Assembly (NCBI GenBank): GCA_024867545.1
Contig: JANFNE010000003.1
Location: 186,001 to 250,000 of the forward strand
DNA from: Phytopythium helicoides
Taxonomy: Eukaryota; Oomycota; Peronosporomycetes; Pythiales; Pythiaceae
Direction: 5' to 3'
DNA length: 64,000 nt
The notes under the pieces were generated by a model. That model was given only the letters and a program-made list of their open reading frames with translations, did no database searches and was not told the DNA's origin. Within the stretch, counting starts at the first letter, position 1, and every line of letters begins with the position of its first letter. Shown in pieces: positions 32,255 through 43,673 of this stretch. The translations under genes and the position numbers were made by a program.

Positions 32255-33421
32255 ATGGCCAGCTCCACTTTCACCTCCTTCGCTATCGTCGGTGCTGGCG
32301 GCGTTGGTGCATCTGCCGCCAACGAGCTCCTCAAGAACGGACACAAGGTCACCATCCTCACGCGTGACGCCGCCAAGCCCGAGCTGCAGGATCTCAAGAA
32401 CCGCGGCGCGGTGCTCGTGGCGGTCGACTACGAGGACCAGGAGTCTCTGCGCAAGGCGCTATCGGGATCGCAAGTCGTGTACGTGGTTGCATGGGTTTGC
32501 TTATGCGTAGTTGTTGCATCACCACTGACTTTGTGATTGCATCTACTCGACTTGACACGATACGACAGCATCAGCGCAGTGAGTCCGTTCGCGATGGGAG
32601 CGCAGCTGCCGGTGGTGGCTGCGGCCAAGGCGGCGGGCGTCGAGCTGTTCGTCCCGGCAGAGGTGCGTTGCGTAGCTTCTTCTCTTCGATTCACGAAGAC
32701 TCCACTCGACTTGACTTTTTTGCACGCGCGTACTTACTCGATACTTGCTTGGTGCATGGCGGTTATAGTACGGTGTGTACGTGACGGAGGGCCTGAACGG
32801 GTTCAAGAAGCAGGTGCAGGACGCACTGAAGGCGGCCGACCTGCCGTACACCGTCTTCTACACGGGTCTCTTCTACTCCTACGCTCCCTAGTACGTGACG
32901 CTGCGTTCTCTCACTGCTGAATCAGCAGTGCTGATAGTGTCTCAAGTCGAGTCGAGTTGAGACTGACGCCATCTGCGTTTTGATTGTCATTTGTCGAATC
33001 TGCGAACAGCACGCTCGGCATCGATTTTGAGAAGTCGACCATCCGCATCGTCGGTGACGGCAAGACCAAGTTCAGTCTCGTCAAGCACGAGGAGGTGGGT
33101 CAGTTCGTGGCGCACACCGTGTCGACGGCAGCCAAGAGCGACCTGGAGTGGGCCAAGATCCCACTCGAGGGCGACCGTCTGACGGGTCTCGAGGTTGCGG
33201 CTCTGGTGGAGAAGAAGTCTGGGAAGAAGGTGACGATCGAGTTTGTGGACTACGAGGAGAACAAGAAGAGCTACCTCTCGGACTTCAACGGCTTCCTCAA
33301 CACGCTGTTCGCGGACGGTCGTGGTGTTCCTGGTACGGAGGAGGAGGTTGCTGCTGCGAAGGCGAAGTACTTCCCTTCGTTTGCTCCGACGTCGTACGCC
33401 GAGTTCCTCTCGATCGCGTAG
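32255..33421 (+). CDS. NmrA/isoflavone-reductase-like NAD(P)-binding protein, copy 3 (reference copy)
   Basis: Four exons, 32255-32478, 32569-32662, 32769-32890 and 33010-33421, encode 283 residues. Residues 9-18 (FAIVGAGGVG) form the Rossmann dinucleotide loop; Arg37 after strand 2 (ILTRD) favours NADP(H). Exon 3 carries the family signature around FKKQVQDAL and LPYTVFYTGLF (residues 118-141), where isoflavone-reductase-like enzymes keep a catalytic Lys and a substrate-side IPYT.V..G.F motif. Exon 4 makes the second, substrate-binding part (IRIVGDGKTKFSLVKHEEVG). The family includes reductases and redox-sensing NmrA regulators, so the reaction and substrate cannot be stated. No signal peptide; probably cytosolic. 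It differs from copy 2 at only a few positions. Confidence 0.92.
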
Positions 33422-34290
33422 ACGTCTTGCGTTGACGTGTCTTTAGTGCGTATGCTGATGAAAATCTGCCGAATATAGTTCGGAGTTTGGACTTCGTTAA
33501 GCAGATTAATTTCTTTGGGTTTTTGACGATGTTTGTCTAAACGAGATGTCCCCGTATGCTCACTGAGACCTTTTTGTCGCATTGTGTGATTGATGAGTGG
33601 TGCTTTGCCGCAACTCGCATGCTGGTTGTAGCCGCTCAACAATCGTCGTGGGTGCTGACTCGCATGATGCTTACGGTCTTATTCGAAAGAGGTTGATCAA
33701 GAGCTCACATATATTTCATGTATTTCATGCGCCAAGATCTTCTACACCGACTTTTTTGCCACTTGTTCTGTGCACATGACGGCCCGAACTCCTCACTTGC
33801 ACCGGTCGGGGTGGAGCTATAGGCTTGTGTGGAGGAACTGCATGCAACCTTGAGTGGAGTCCTCTGGAGTTCTCCTTCGAGCGTCGATCTTAATTGTGGT
33901 GTAGTACAAACCCCACTACTAGTACACAACGTGGAAGGTACAGCCTGTATCCATTGATCATCTTCGTGGATGTGATGTCACCCGCGCTAGCTCCTTGTGG
34001 TGATGAGTCTGAACACGAGCGGCGTATTCGTTCATGGAGCACCAATCAACAGGTTTCAACCTGCCTACTCGGCGCTCTCTCGATCGCAATCACGACAGTC
34101 CGCGACCCATTTCTAGAGGTATGACGCCACAAATTACGGGTCACGTACCTGCTCACGTTCAAGATGTGGACCGCTCTGCAACTTCAACTTTTGCTTCGGA
34201 CGATTACGGCACAGGCGATAACCAGATGCTCAACGTGCATCAGCACAAGTCTCACCTCCTTGATGCACATCAAGCAATCCGGTGCATTCC
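33422..34290. other. Spacer between tandem copies 3 and 4
   Basis: Its first 220 nt are related to the 3' flanks of copies 1 and 2 (GACGTGTCT, TGATGAGTGGTGCTTT). The remainder has no recognised gene; the last part is the promoter of copy 4. Confidence 0.45.
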
Positions 34291-34388
34291 ACCAGTTCAC
34301 AACGCAAGTTTCCCAGTCGGCGCCACACCAAGCACCCGACCAACTCTCTCAACCTTCCTTCCTCTTCGCCAACAACTACTACATCACC

Positions 34389-35502
34389 ATGGCCAGCTCC
34401 ACCTTCACCTCCTTCGCTATCGTCGGTGCCGGCGGCGTTGGTGCATCTGCCGCCAACGAGCTCCTCAAGAACGGACACAAGGTCACCATCCTCACGCGTG
34501 ACGCCGCTAAGCCCGAGCTGCAGGATCTCAAGAACCGCGGCGCGGTGCTCGCGGTGGTCGACTACGAGGACCAGGAGTCTCTGCGCAAGGCGCTGTCGGG
34601 ATCGCAAGTCGTGTACGTTTGCTTACCCGTAGTGTGTGATTGTTGTCGTGCTGTTTAATGTTTGGGTGTCTTTGTGGCACTGACATGGATCTCTGCAGCA
34701 TCAGCGCAGTCGGGGTTTTTGCTTTGCCTGTGCAGCTCCCCGTCGTAGAGGCAGCCAAGGCAGCGGGTGTCGAGCTGTTCGTCCCAGCTGAGGTGTGATA
34801 TGTATTGCTGTGATGTATTTCAGAGCAAGACGGGTCTCTAACTAGGGTCGCTCATTGCGTACCGTTCAGTATGGCGTGTACGTGACGGAGGGTCTCAACG
34901 GGTTCAAGAACAAAGTGCAGGAAGCACTGAAGGCGGCCGACCTGCCGTACACCATCTTCTACACGGGTCTCTTCTACTCGTTCGTCCCCTAGTACGTGAT
35001 GCCGCACCCTCTCACTGTTGATTCTCACGAGTTGAGTTGTGGATCTTCACCAGAGTGACTGACGGTATCTATTTTGTGATCAATGAACAGCACGCTCGGC
35101 GTTGACTTTGAGAAGTCGACCATCCGTATCGTCGGTGACGGCAAGACCAAGTTCAGTCTTGCTAAGCACGAGGAGGTCGGTCAGTTCGTGGCGCACACCG
35201 TGTCGACGGCAGCCAAGAGCGACTTGGAGTGGGCCAAGATCCCACTCGAGGGCGACCGTCTGACGGGTCTGGAGGTTGCGGCTCTGGTGGAGAAGAAGTC
35301 AGGGAAGAAGGTGACGATCGAGTTTGTGGACTACGAGGAGAACAAGAAGAACTACCTCTCGGACTTCGTCAGCTTCCTCAACACGCTGTTCGCGGACGGT
35401 CGTGGTGTTCCTGGTACAGAGGAGGAGGTTGCTGCTGCGAAGGCGAAGTACTTCCCTTCGTTTGCTCCTACGTCGTACGCCGAGTTCCTGTCGCTCGTTT
35501 AG
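34389..35502 (+). CDS. NmrA/isoflavone-reductase-like NAD(P)-binding protein, copy 4
   Basis: Exons 34389-34612, 34699-34792, 34870-34991 and 35091-35502; 283 residues. Exon 2 differs clearly from copy 3 (ISAVGVFALPVQLPVVEAAK) and resembles copies 6-8, whereas exon 3 (YGVYVTEGLNGFKNKVQEAL) and the exon 4 cassette (YLSDFVSFLNTLFADGRG) resemble copies 2 and 3. It is therefore a mosaic. The introns are shorter (86, 77 and 99 nt) than in copy 3. It converges on copy 5 tail-to-tail. Confidence 0.9.
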
Positions 35503-35908
35503 GCGCGTCTCGGAGTGTTGCTGGGGTGGAAATCGTGGAGACTAAGGCGTGGAGCACTGAGGCTAGTGTAGAACTCCAAGAAGTCGTGGTAGTCTGATTT
35601 CTTTGGCTGTGAATCGAATTCTGTCCCTGTCCGCTCTGTATTCCACTAGTAGTTCTTGAACTCTGTAGTACTAAGCTGCATCGGTAAAACAGAGTCGAGC
35701 ATGTTAACTGGGGAGGTTTGCTTTGGACCACTTGCAATTTAACTTGTTCTTGCAGCTACCAAATGCCATGGGCCATAGCAAACTGAACACTTCACAAGAA
35801 CGAAGTTTTTGATCATACAAATCATAGACACTGTAGCATGTCGCCATGCGATGTTACTCCACTACCGTAATGGCACCTGGCACCAAACCACTCTCTCTAT
35901 CCCATAGC
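35503..35908. other. Spacer between convergent copies 4 and 5
   Basis: About 400 nt between two stop codons; no gene recognised. The convergent near-identical ends could give overlapping antisense transcripts if termination is leaky. Confidence 0.4.
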
Positions 35909-37001
35909 CTACGCGATCGAGAGAAACTCGGCGTACGACGTCGGAGCAAACGAAGGGAAGTACTTCGCCTTCGCAGCAGCAACCTCCTCCTCCGTACCAG
36001 GAACACCACGACCGTCCGCGAACAGCGTGTTGAGGAAGCCGTTGAAGTCCGAGAGGTAGCCCTTCTTGTTCTCCTCGTAGTCCACAAACTCGATCGTCAC
36101 CTTCTTCCCAGACTTCTTCTCCACCAGAGCCGCAACCTCGAGACCCGTCAGACGGTCGCCCTCGAGTGGGATCTTGGCCCACTCCAGGTCGCTCTTGGCT
36201 GCTGTCGACACGGTGTGCGCCACGAACTGACCCACCTCCTCGTGCTTGACGAGACTGAACTTGGTCTTGCCGTCACCGACGATGCGGATGGTCGACTTCT
36301 CAAAGTCAACGCCGAGCGTGCTGTTCATCGATCACAAAATAAATACCGTCAGTCACTCTGGTGACTCGACTCGACACAATCAACAGTGAGAGGGTGCGGC
36401 ATCACGTACTAGGGAACGAACGAGTAGAAGAGACCCGTGTAGAAGATGGTGTACGGCAGGTTGGCCGCCTTCAGTGTGTCTTGAACCAACTTCTTGATAC
36501 CGTTGAGGCCCTCCGTCACGTACACGCCGTACTGAATGGTACCCAGTGGAGTGAGTTAGAGATCCACCACACACGTGTCTTGCTCACTAAAATGCACCTC
36601 AGCAGGAACGAAAAGCTCGACGCCCGCCGCCTTGGCTGCCTCCACCAACGGAAGTTGAATTCCCATCGCAAACGGATTCACAGCGCTAATACTATCGGCC
36701 GCGTAGAACGAGCACGAACACAAAAACAGCGTTAGGGTCAAAGTGATGACAAAGCATACGCGAAAGGTCAAGCGTACACGACTTGCGATCCCGATAGCGC
36801 CTTGCGCAGAGACTCCTGGTCCTCGTAGTCAACCGCCACGAGCACCGCGCCGCGGTTCTTGAGATCCTGCAGCTCGGGCTTGGCGGCGTCACGCGTGAGG
36901 ATGGTGACCTTGTGTCCGTTCTTGAGGAGCTCGTTGGCGGCGGATGCACCAACGCCGCCAGCACCGACGATAGCGAATGAGGTGAAAGTGGAGCTGGCCA
37001 T
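35909..37001 (-). CDS. NmrA/isoflavone-reductase-like NAD(P)-binding protein, copy 5
   Basis: Exons from the 5' end are 37001-36778, 36691-36598, 36531-36410 and 36320-35909; 283 residues. Exon 2 encodes ISAVNPFAMGIQLPLVEAAK and exon 3 YGVYVTEGLNGIKKLVQDTL. The exon 4 cassette is of the YLSDFNGFLNTLFADGRG type. The upstream region, with a duplicated 25-bp repeat, matches copies 6 and 7 rather than copies 2-4, so the gene body and promoter have different closest relatives. Confidence 0.9.
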
Positions 37002-37101
37002 GGTGATGTAGTTGTTGTTGGCGAGGCGGAAGGAAGGTTGAGAGAGTTGGTCGGGTGCTTGGTGTGGCGCCGACTGGGAAACTTGCGTTGTGAACTGGTG
37101 C

Positions 37102-37151
37102 GGATCGCTTTGCTGCGCAATGCACCGGATCGCTTTGCTGCGCAATGCACC
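37102..37151. repeat. Two 25-bp tandem repeats upstream of copy 5
   Basis: A 25-bp unit beginning GGATCGCTTTGCTGCGC is repeated twice head-to-tail about 100 nt before the start codon. The same doublet is found upstream of copies 6 (38672-38721) and 7 (42368-42417); copy 8 has one unit (43922-43946). Confidence 0.85.
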
Positions 37152-37409
37152 GGATCGCTTGATTTGATGTGCGTCAGCAACGCTCGCGCGCGTGTGTGTG
37201 AGTGAGTGTGTGTGTGAGTTTGCTCACGCACGTTGTGCGATGACGAGGTTCGGGATACCGTACAATCGATTACCCTTGCGCTTGGTACCGTATTTTATCG
37301 AGGGCAAGCAGGGTAAACGTGTTGATGTTCTCCTACATGTAGGGTCCAGTCTTTTGTATTTGTTCGATTGCCATAATCAAGAGTGCCCTGCCTTGCTCTT
37401 GCAACGTAC

Positions 37410-38105
37410 CTATTGGCATCTGCAAGCAGTGAAGCCGAGGATTCCGCTACCGGTATCTACCATATTTGTGGACGTTGTCACACAATGACCCAGGTCAGCC
37501 TCGAGCTCAGTTCGCGTGATGTGCTTGCAGTGCATGCAGAGGTCCAGGAATCGTAGACAACGCTCTCGCTGGATGTTCGCGTCGGTGTCGATGTCGATGT
37601 CGTCAGCGTCGGATGTATCGAAGAGCTCAAGGCCTTGGTCCTTCAAGGACATCGAGGATGCCGCTGTCGCCTTCAAATACCTCTTGACCTGCGAGCGGTA
37701 GCGGTCGTGGTCGTAGTCATGGTGTGTATGTGTGTTAGTCGAGCTTGCGCAGCTCGCCCACCTCGCAGTTGTCAATGAGCGCGCGACCGGCTAGGAAGTC
37801 GCCATCCCAGCTGTGGCTGTGGAAGAATACGGAGGAGGACTCGATCCTCGGATGCGCAGCATCACGCAGCTCACATGCCTCGGCTGCCGCAGCGACTTAT
37901 CGACCAAACAATGACGCTTGTCCTCGCCTGCTCGCTGGATCTGCGCACAGTGCACGCCTCGTGTACGTTGATTTGACGACCTGCTCGCGCTTCAGCTCGT
38001 GAGCTCGAACTCATGTGGCCCAGTAGCTACGGCGCGTGAAACAAACTTTCGCCGGTGTTGAAGCCAGCAGAGTCCGCAAGGATATGGAGCTGCTCGTGGA
38101 TGGCT
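37410..38105 (-). pseudogene. Decayed multi-exon gene fragment, left arm
   Basis: I do not recognise the protein. The minus strand carries recognisable coding pieces: LHILADSAGFNTGESL near 38090-38045, then ESSSVFFHSHSWDGDFLAGR near 37830-37775. A possible intron follows (donor near 37757, branch-like CTAAC, acceptor near 37686), then KDQGLELFDTSD and LDLCMHCKHITRTELEADL down to a stop at 37410. In-frame stops and frame changes lie between the pieces. A diverged copy is in the opposite arm. Confidence 0.5.
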
Positions 38106-40074
38106 GAGTAGCGGCGGAGGACCGACGCGCCATCCCTAAATACAGGCTATATATCTGACGGTACCGAAACCCACTAAAAATCGTCCCAATTCCCGAGCCA
38201 AAGCCCAAAAACCACAGCTGAGGACAAGTGAAAAAAAAAAAACGCCAAAATAGGACACAAACATAAACGTTTAGCCTGCTTGCTTCGATAAACATTGAAA
38301 ATAAATTTGCCTGCTTTGTCGATTTGCAGCTTGAGTGTCTTGTGAATCGAGTCGGTGCCTCTTCTTTCCAATCAGACATCAGGCTCACAGAATGAATTAT
38401 TCCGGGCTCGCACGGACACTACCTCTAATATTCAATGACAAAGCGGCAATTGCGAATAGCAGTCGAACGCACTGGACCCTACATGTAGGAGAACATCAAC
38501 ACGTTTACCCTGCTTGCCCTCGATAAAATACGGTACCAAGCGCAAGGGTAATCGATTGTACGGTATCCCGAACCTCGTCATCGCATAACGTGCGTGAGCA
38601 AACTCACACACACACACTCACTCACACACACACGCGCGAGCGTTGCTGACGCACATCAAATCAAGCGATCCGGTGCATTGCGCAGCAAAGCGATCCGGTG
38701 CATTGCGCAGCAAAGCGATCCGCACCAGTTCACAACGCAAGTTTCCCAGTCGGCGCCACACCAAGCACCCGACCAACTCTCTCAACCTTCCTTCCGCCTC
38801 GCCAACAACAACTACATCACCATGGCCAGCTCCACTTTCACCTCATTCGCTATCGTCGGTGCTGGCGGCGTTGGTGCATCCGCCGCCAACGAGCTCCTCA
38901 AGAACGGACACAAGGTCACCATCCTCACGCGCGACACCGCCAAGCCCGAGCTGCAGGATCTCAAGAACCGCGGCGCGGTGCTCGCGGTGGTCGACTACGA
39001 GGACCAGGCGTCTCTGCGCAAGGCGCTATCGGGATCGCAAGTCGTGTACGTATTTGCGTGTGTGTAGTGCTGTTTCCTGTGCTAGTAACACTGATGTGGG
39101 TCTCTCCATGCATGCGAAACTCCAGCATCAGCGCAGTCGGAATGTTCGTGTTGCCCGTGCAGCTCCCCGTCGTGGAGGCAGCCAAGGCGGCGGGCGTCGA
39201 GCTATTTGTCCCGGCTGAGGTGTGTATTCTTGTGGCAGTCAGCTTGGCAGTGAGGTAGTGGCAGCTTACTGACTTCCTTCGTCGCGTTCCATGCAGTACG
39301 GAGGAAGGGCGACGGAGGGTCTGAACGCGCCGAAGAAGCTGGTGCAGGACGCTCTGAAGGAGGCCGATCTGCCGTACACCCTCTTCTACACTGGAATGTT
39401 CTACGCCTACGCCGCTCCGTACGTGCCGCTCTCACTGCTTCTTGTTGTCGATCACGTCTCGAGTCGGTCGAGTTGAGACTGACGCCATCTGCGTTTTGAT
39501 TGTCATTTGTCGAATCTGCGAACAGCACGCTCGGCATCGATTTTGAGAAGTCGACCATCCGCATCGTTGGTGACGGCAAGGCCAAGTTCAGTCTCGTCAA
39601 GCACGAGGAGGTGGGTCAGTTCGTGGCGCACACCGTGTCGACGTCGGCCAAGAGCGACCTGGAGTGGGCCAAGATCCCACTCGAGGGCGACCGTCTGACG
39701 GGTCTCGAGGTTGCGGCTCTGGTGGAGAAGAAGTCTGGGAAGAAGGTGACGATCGATTTCGTGGACTACGAGGAGAACAAGAAGAACTACGAGACGGATC
39801 CTATGAGTTACGTCAACGGTATGTTCGCGGAGGGTCGCGCCGTTCCTGGTACGGAGGAGGAGGTCGCTGCTGCGAAGGCGAAGTACTTCCCTTCGTTTGC
39901 TCCGACGTCGTACGCCGCGTTCCTCTCGATCGCCTAGATAACGGATAGAGAGAGCGTTTTAGCGTCAGATGTCATCGATGGCGTCTTCACGACCAGCATT
40001 GCATGCAGTCGACCCTGTAAAATTGAACGCTGCCTTTTGTTTGGGTAACACGTCACGGTGATCGGTTTGCTTGC
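38050..40074. repeat. Left arm of the central palindrome
   Basis: About 2 kb containing the promoter region and all of NmrA-like copy 6 plus 137 nt of 3' flank. It is nearly the exact reverse complement of 41014-43035. The inner edge is sharp: identity stops after CGGTTTGCTTGC at 40074. Confidence 0.9.
38822..39937 (+). CDS. NmrA/isoflavone-reductase-like NAD(P)-binding protein, copy 6
   Basis: Exons 38822-39045, 39126-39219, 39297-39418 and 39526-39937; 283 residues. It belongs to a subgroup with copies 7 and 8: Thr39 after ILTRD in place of Ala, exon 2 with SAVGMFVLPVQLPVV, exon 3 with YGGRATEGLNAPKKLVQDAL and LPYTLFYTGMFYAYAAP, and the exon 4 cassette YETDPMSYVNGMFAEGRA. The exon 3-4 junction is AP|T rather than P|YT. 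It is almost identical to copy 7, of which it is the palindromic partner. Confidence 0.92.
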
Positions 40075-40158
40075 TTCTGAAAACGCCCAAAACTGCACAA
40101 GTGATGTAGCGTAACCAAAAAAGGAAAGCTTTGTCAAATTGTTGAGCCCGTTAGCCAT
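39934..40158 (-). CDS. Small conserved open frame (MANGLNN type), left copy
   Basis: The ATG at 40158 begins MANGLNNLTKLSFFGYAT; the first 28 or so codons match a second copy at 46202, then the two diverge completely. Its reading runs into the 3' flank of copy 6. It may be the first exon of a lost gene or an upstream coding relic; no function can be given. Confidence 0.3.
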   Translation of the reverse strand: MANGLNNLTKLSFFGYATSLVQFWAFSEASKPITVTCYPNKRQRSILQGRLHAMLVVKTPSMTSDAKTLSLSVI

Positions 40159-41013
40159 GATGACAATTGGGCTCGAGCAAGAGAAAGCAAAAGTGTAGTT
40201 TAACGCAGAGCAAATTGGAAAGGTAACTTCTTCCCTGCTGCCTTCTACGTTTCAATTCCGGTAGTTAGCACTCAACAAAGCACCCGTAGCGATCAAAATC
40301 ACAGCGCTGGCGCTGTTGAGGCAATCGAATATAAACACAAAACGCAACTCATCCGTCCCGGCGCAACCAACACCTACCAAATTGATCCAATAACGCCGTG
40401 AGCAGCGATTCCTTCTGGCAGCGTAGAGTAGAGTGATGTTGCTGAATCTTGCGAGATACCGAAAGCTGAAGCTGAAGCAGAGATCAAGCAGGAGGCGTCC
40501 GTGTTGTGGGCGTGAAAATCATAATTCAATCGGAACGATGCAGTGCATTCATTGCCCAATCAAACAGCTCGAAATTCGATCCACACACACGTCACACATC
40601 ATAAACTTGATACTGTACTGAGTACGACTGAATCGGCGGCAATGCTGCTGCTACTGCTGCTGCTGCTGCTGTTTCGCGTTCCTGCTACTAGAGATTTTGT
40701 CCGTCCATCTTGATGCGCTCTTTATCGGCATCTATCCGAATCGAGTTGATCTCGACATGCATCATAGTCTGTACGCATGCAATCGGATGGAAGAGAGCTG
40801 CAAACTCAAAGCTCGCGTGGTATGCAGTTTCGGGCTCGCTCTGGTGTGAACATCGCGCTAATACTGGAGTCCCATGCAATCGATGGATGGACTAGTGCTT
40901 ACGAGAATCCTTCGTCTAGATGTGGCCTCATGGGACCGTGCAATACATCACAAGATGTCACGAGACAAATTGACAGATAGACACCGAGACTGCAAGTCTA
41001 ATAACAAGAAAAC
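40075..41013. other. Spacer of the central palindrome
   Basis: This stretch is, on the minus strand, a diverged relative of the spacer downstream of copy 8 (about 45290-46270). It holds an interrupted CTG/CAG repeat and, on the minus strand, the start of a conserved small open frame. Confidence 0.75.
40643..40672. repeat. Interrupted GCT repeat
   Basis: Three GCT units, one ACT, then five GCT units. The equivalent place in the copy 8/9 spacer is an uninterrupted run of fifteen CAG. Confidence 0.85.
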
Positions 41014-43035
41014 GCAAGCAAACCGATCACCGTGACGTGTTACCCAAACAAAAGGCAGCGTTCAATTTTACAGGGTCGATTGCATGCAATGCCGGTCGTG
41101 AAGACGTCATCGATAGCATCTGACGCTAAAACCCTCTCTCTATCCCGTCATCTAGGCGATCGAGAGGAACGCGGCGTACGACGTCGGAGCAAACGAAGGG
41201 AAGTACTTGGCCTTCGCAGCAGCAACCTCCTCCTCCGTACCAGGAACGGCGCGACCCTCCGCGAACATACCGTTGACGTAACTCATAGGATCCGTCTCGT
41301 AGTTCTTCTTGTTCTCCTCGTAGTCCACGAAATCGATCGTCACCTTCTTCCCAGACTTCTTCTCCACCAGAGCCGCGACCTCCAGACCCGTCAGACGGTC
41401 GCCCTCGAGTGGGATCTTGGCCCACTCCAGGTCGCTCTTGGCCGACGTCGACACGGTGTGCGCCACGAACTGACCCACCTCCTCGTGCTTGACGAGACTG
41501 AACTTGGCCTTGCCGTCACCAACGATGCGGATGGTCGACTTCTCAAAATCGATGCCGAGCGTGCTGTTCGCAGATTCGACAAATGACAATCAAAACGCAG
41601 ATGGCGTCAGTCTCAACTCGACCGACTCGAGACGTGATCGACAACAAGAAGCAGTGAGAGCGGCACGTACGGAGCGGCGTAGGCGTAGAACATTCCAGTG
41701 TAGAAGAGGGTGTACGGCAGATCGGCCTCCTTCAGAGCGTCCTGCACCAGCTTCTTCGGCGCGTTCAGACCCTCCGTCGCCCTTCCTCCGTACTGCATGG
41801 AACGCGACGAAGGAAGTCAGTAAGCTGCCACTACCTCACTGCCAAGCTGACTGCCACAAGAATACACACCTCAGCCGGGACAAATAGCTCGACGCCCGCC
41901 GCCTTGGCTGCCTCCACGACGGGGAGCTGCACGGGCAACACGAACATTCCGACTGCGCTGATGCTGGAGTTTCGCATGCATGGAGAGACCCACATCAGTG
42001 TTACTAGCACAGGAAACAGCACTACACACACGCAAATACGTACACGACTTGCGATCCCGATAGCGCCTTGCGCAGAGACGCCTGGTCCTCGTAGTCGACC
42101 ACCGCGAGCACCGCGCCGCGGTTCTTGAGATCCTGCAGCTCGGGCTTGGCGGTGTCGCGCGTGAGGATGGTGACCTTGTGTCCGTTCTTGAGGAGCTCGT
42201 TGGCGGCGGATGCACCAACGCCGCCAGCACCGACGATAGCGAATGAGGTGAAAGTGGAGCTGGCCATGGTGATGTAGTTGTTGTTGGCGAGGCGGAAGGA
42301 AGGTTGAGAGAGTTGGTCGGGTGCTTGGTGTGGCGCCGACTGGGAAACTTGCGTTGTGAACTGGTGCGGATCGCTTTGCTGCGCAATGCACCGGATCGCT
42401 TTGCTGCGCAATGCACCGGATCGCTTGATTTGATGTGCGTCAGCAACGCTCGCGCGTGTGTGTGTGAGTGAGTGTGTGTGTGTGAGTTTGCTCACGCACG
42501 TTATGCGATGACGAGGTTCGGGATACCGTACAATCGATTACCCTTGCGCTTGGTACCGTATTTTATCGAGGGCAAGCAGGGTAAACGTGTTGATGTTCTC
42601 CTACATGTAGGGTCCAGTGCGTTCGACTGCTATTCGCAATTGCCGCTTTGTCATTGAATATTAGAGGTAGTGTCCGTGCGAGCCCGGAATAATTCATTCT
42701 GTGAGCCTGATGTCTGATTGGAAAGAAGAGGCACCGACTCGATTCACAAGACACTCAAGCTGCAAATCGACAAAGCAGGCAAATTTATTTTCAATGTTTA
42801 TCGAAGCAAGCAGGCTAAACGTTTATGTTTGTGTCCTATTTTGGCGTTTTTTTTTTTTCACTTGTCCTCAGCTGTGGTTTTTGGGCTTTGGCTCGGGAAT
42901 TGGGACGATTTTTAGTGGGTTTCGGTACCGTCAGATATATAGCCTGTATTTAGGGATGGCGCGTCGGTCCTCCGCCGCTAGTCAGCCATCCACGAGCAGC
43001 TCCATATCCTTGCGGACTCTGCTGGTCTCAGCACC
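41014..43035. repeat. Right arm of the central palindrome
   Basis: Reverse complement of 38050-40074. Differences between the arms are few and mostly near the outer and inner ends. Beyond 43035 homology with the left side goes on to about 43890 but at clearly lower identity. Confidence 0.9.
41152..42267 (-). CDS. NmrA/isoflavone-reductase-like NAD(P)-binding protein, copy 7
   Basis: Exons from the 5' end are 42267-42044, 41963-41870, 41792-41671 and 41563-41152; 283 residues. The predicted protein is the same as that of copy 6 throughout the segments compared. Its upstream region shares the doublet of 25-bp repeats. Its 3' flank and the adjoining spacer match copy 8, which suggests copy 7 is the older partner and copy 6 arose by inverted duplication or was corrected against it. 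Confidence 0.92.
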
Positions 43036-43673
43036 TGCTCAAGTTTGTTTCACGCGCCGTCGCTACCAGGCCCACGATGAGTTCGAGCTCGCGAGCTGAA
43101 GCGCGAGCAGGTCGTCAAATCAATGTACACGAGGCGTGCACTGTGCGCAGATACAGCGGGCAAGCGAGGACAGGAATCATTGTTTCGTCGATAAGTCGCT
43201 TCGGCAGCCGAGGCATGTGAGCTGTGTGATGTTGTGCATCTGACCATCAAGCTCCCCTCCGTATTCTTCCATAGCCACAGCTGGGATCGTGACTTCCTAG
43301 CCGGTCGCGCGCTCATTGACAACTGCGAGGTGGACTAGTCGACTAACACACATACACATCATGACCACGACCGCGACGGCTACCGCTCGCAGGTCAGCAG
43401 GTTGAGAGGTATTAGAAAGCGACAGCAGCATCCTCGATGTCCTCGAAAGACCAAGGCCTTGAGCTCTTCGATGCATCTGACACGGACGACATCGACACCG
43501 ACGCGCACATCCAGCACGAGTGTTGTCTACGACTCCTGGACCTCTGCATGCACTGCAAGCAAATCACGCACACTGAGCTCGAGGCTGACCTGAGTCATTA
43601 TGTGACAACGTCCACAAGTATGGTAGAATCCGGTAGCGGAATCCTCGGCTTCGCTGCATGCAGATGCCAATAG
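42970..43673 (+). pseudogene. Decayed multi-exon gene fragment, right arm
   Basis: Diverged counterpart of the fragment at 37410-38105. Kept pieces include FHSHSWDRDFLAGRALIDNCE ending near 43334 and KDQGLELFDASDTDDI with LDLCMHCKQITHTELEADL, ending at a stop at 43671-43673. Some codons differ synonymously between the arms, so the sequence was probably coding before or during divergence. Confidence 0.5.

Noticed and set aside
38643..39218. 191-residue open frame overlapping exon 1 of copies 6 to 8 in another frame
   Set aside because: It runs through introns and reads SPTTTTSPWPAPLSP-like shadow of exon 1; the spliced NmrA frame explains the conservation.
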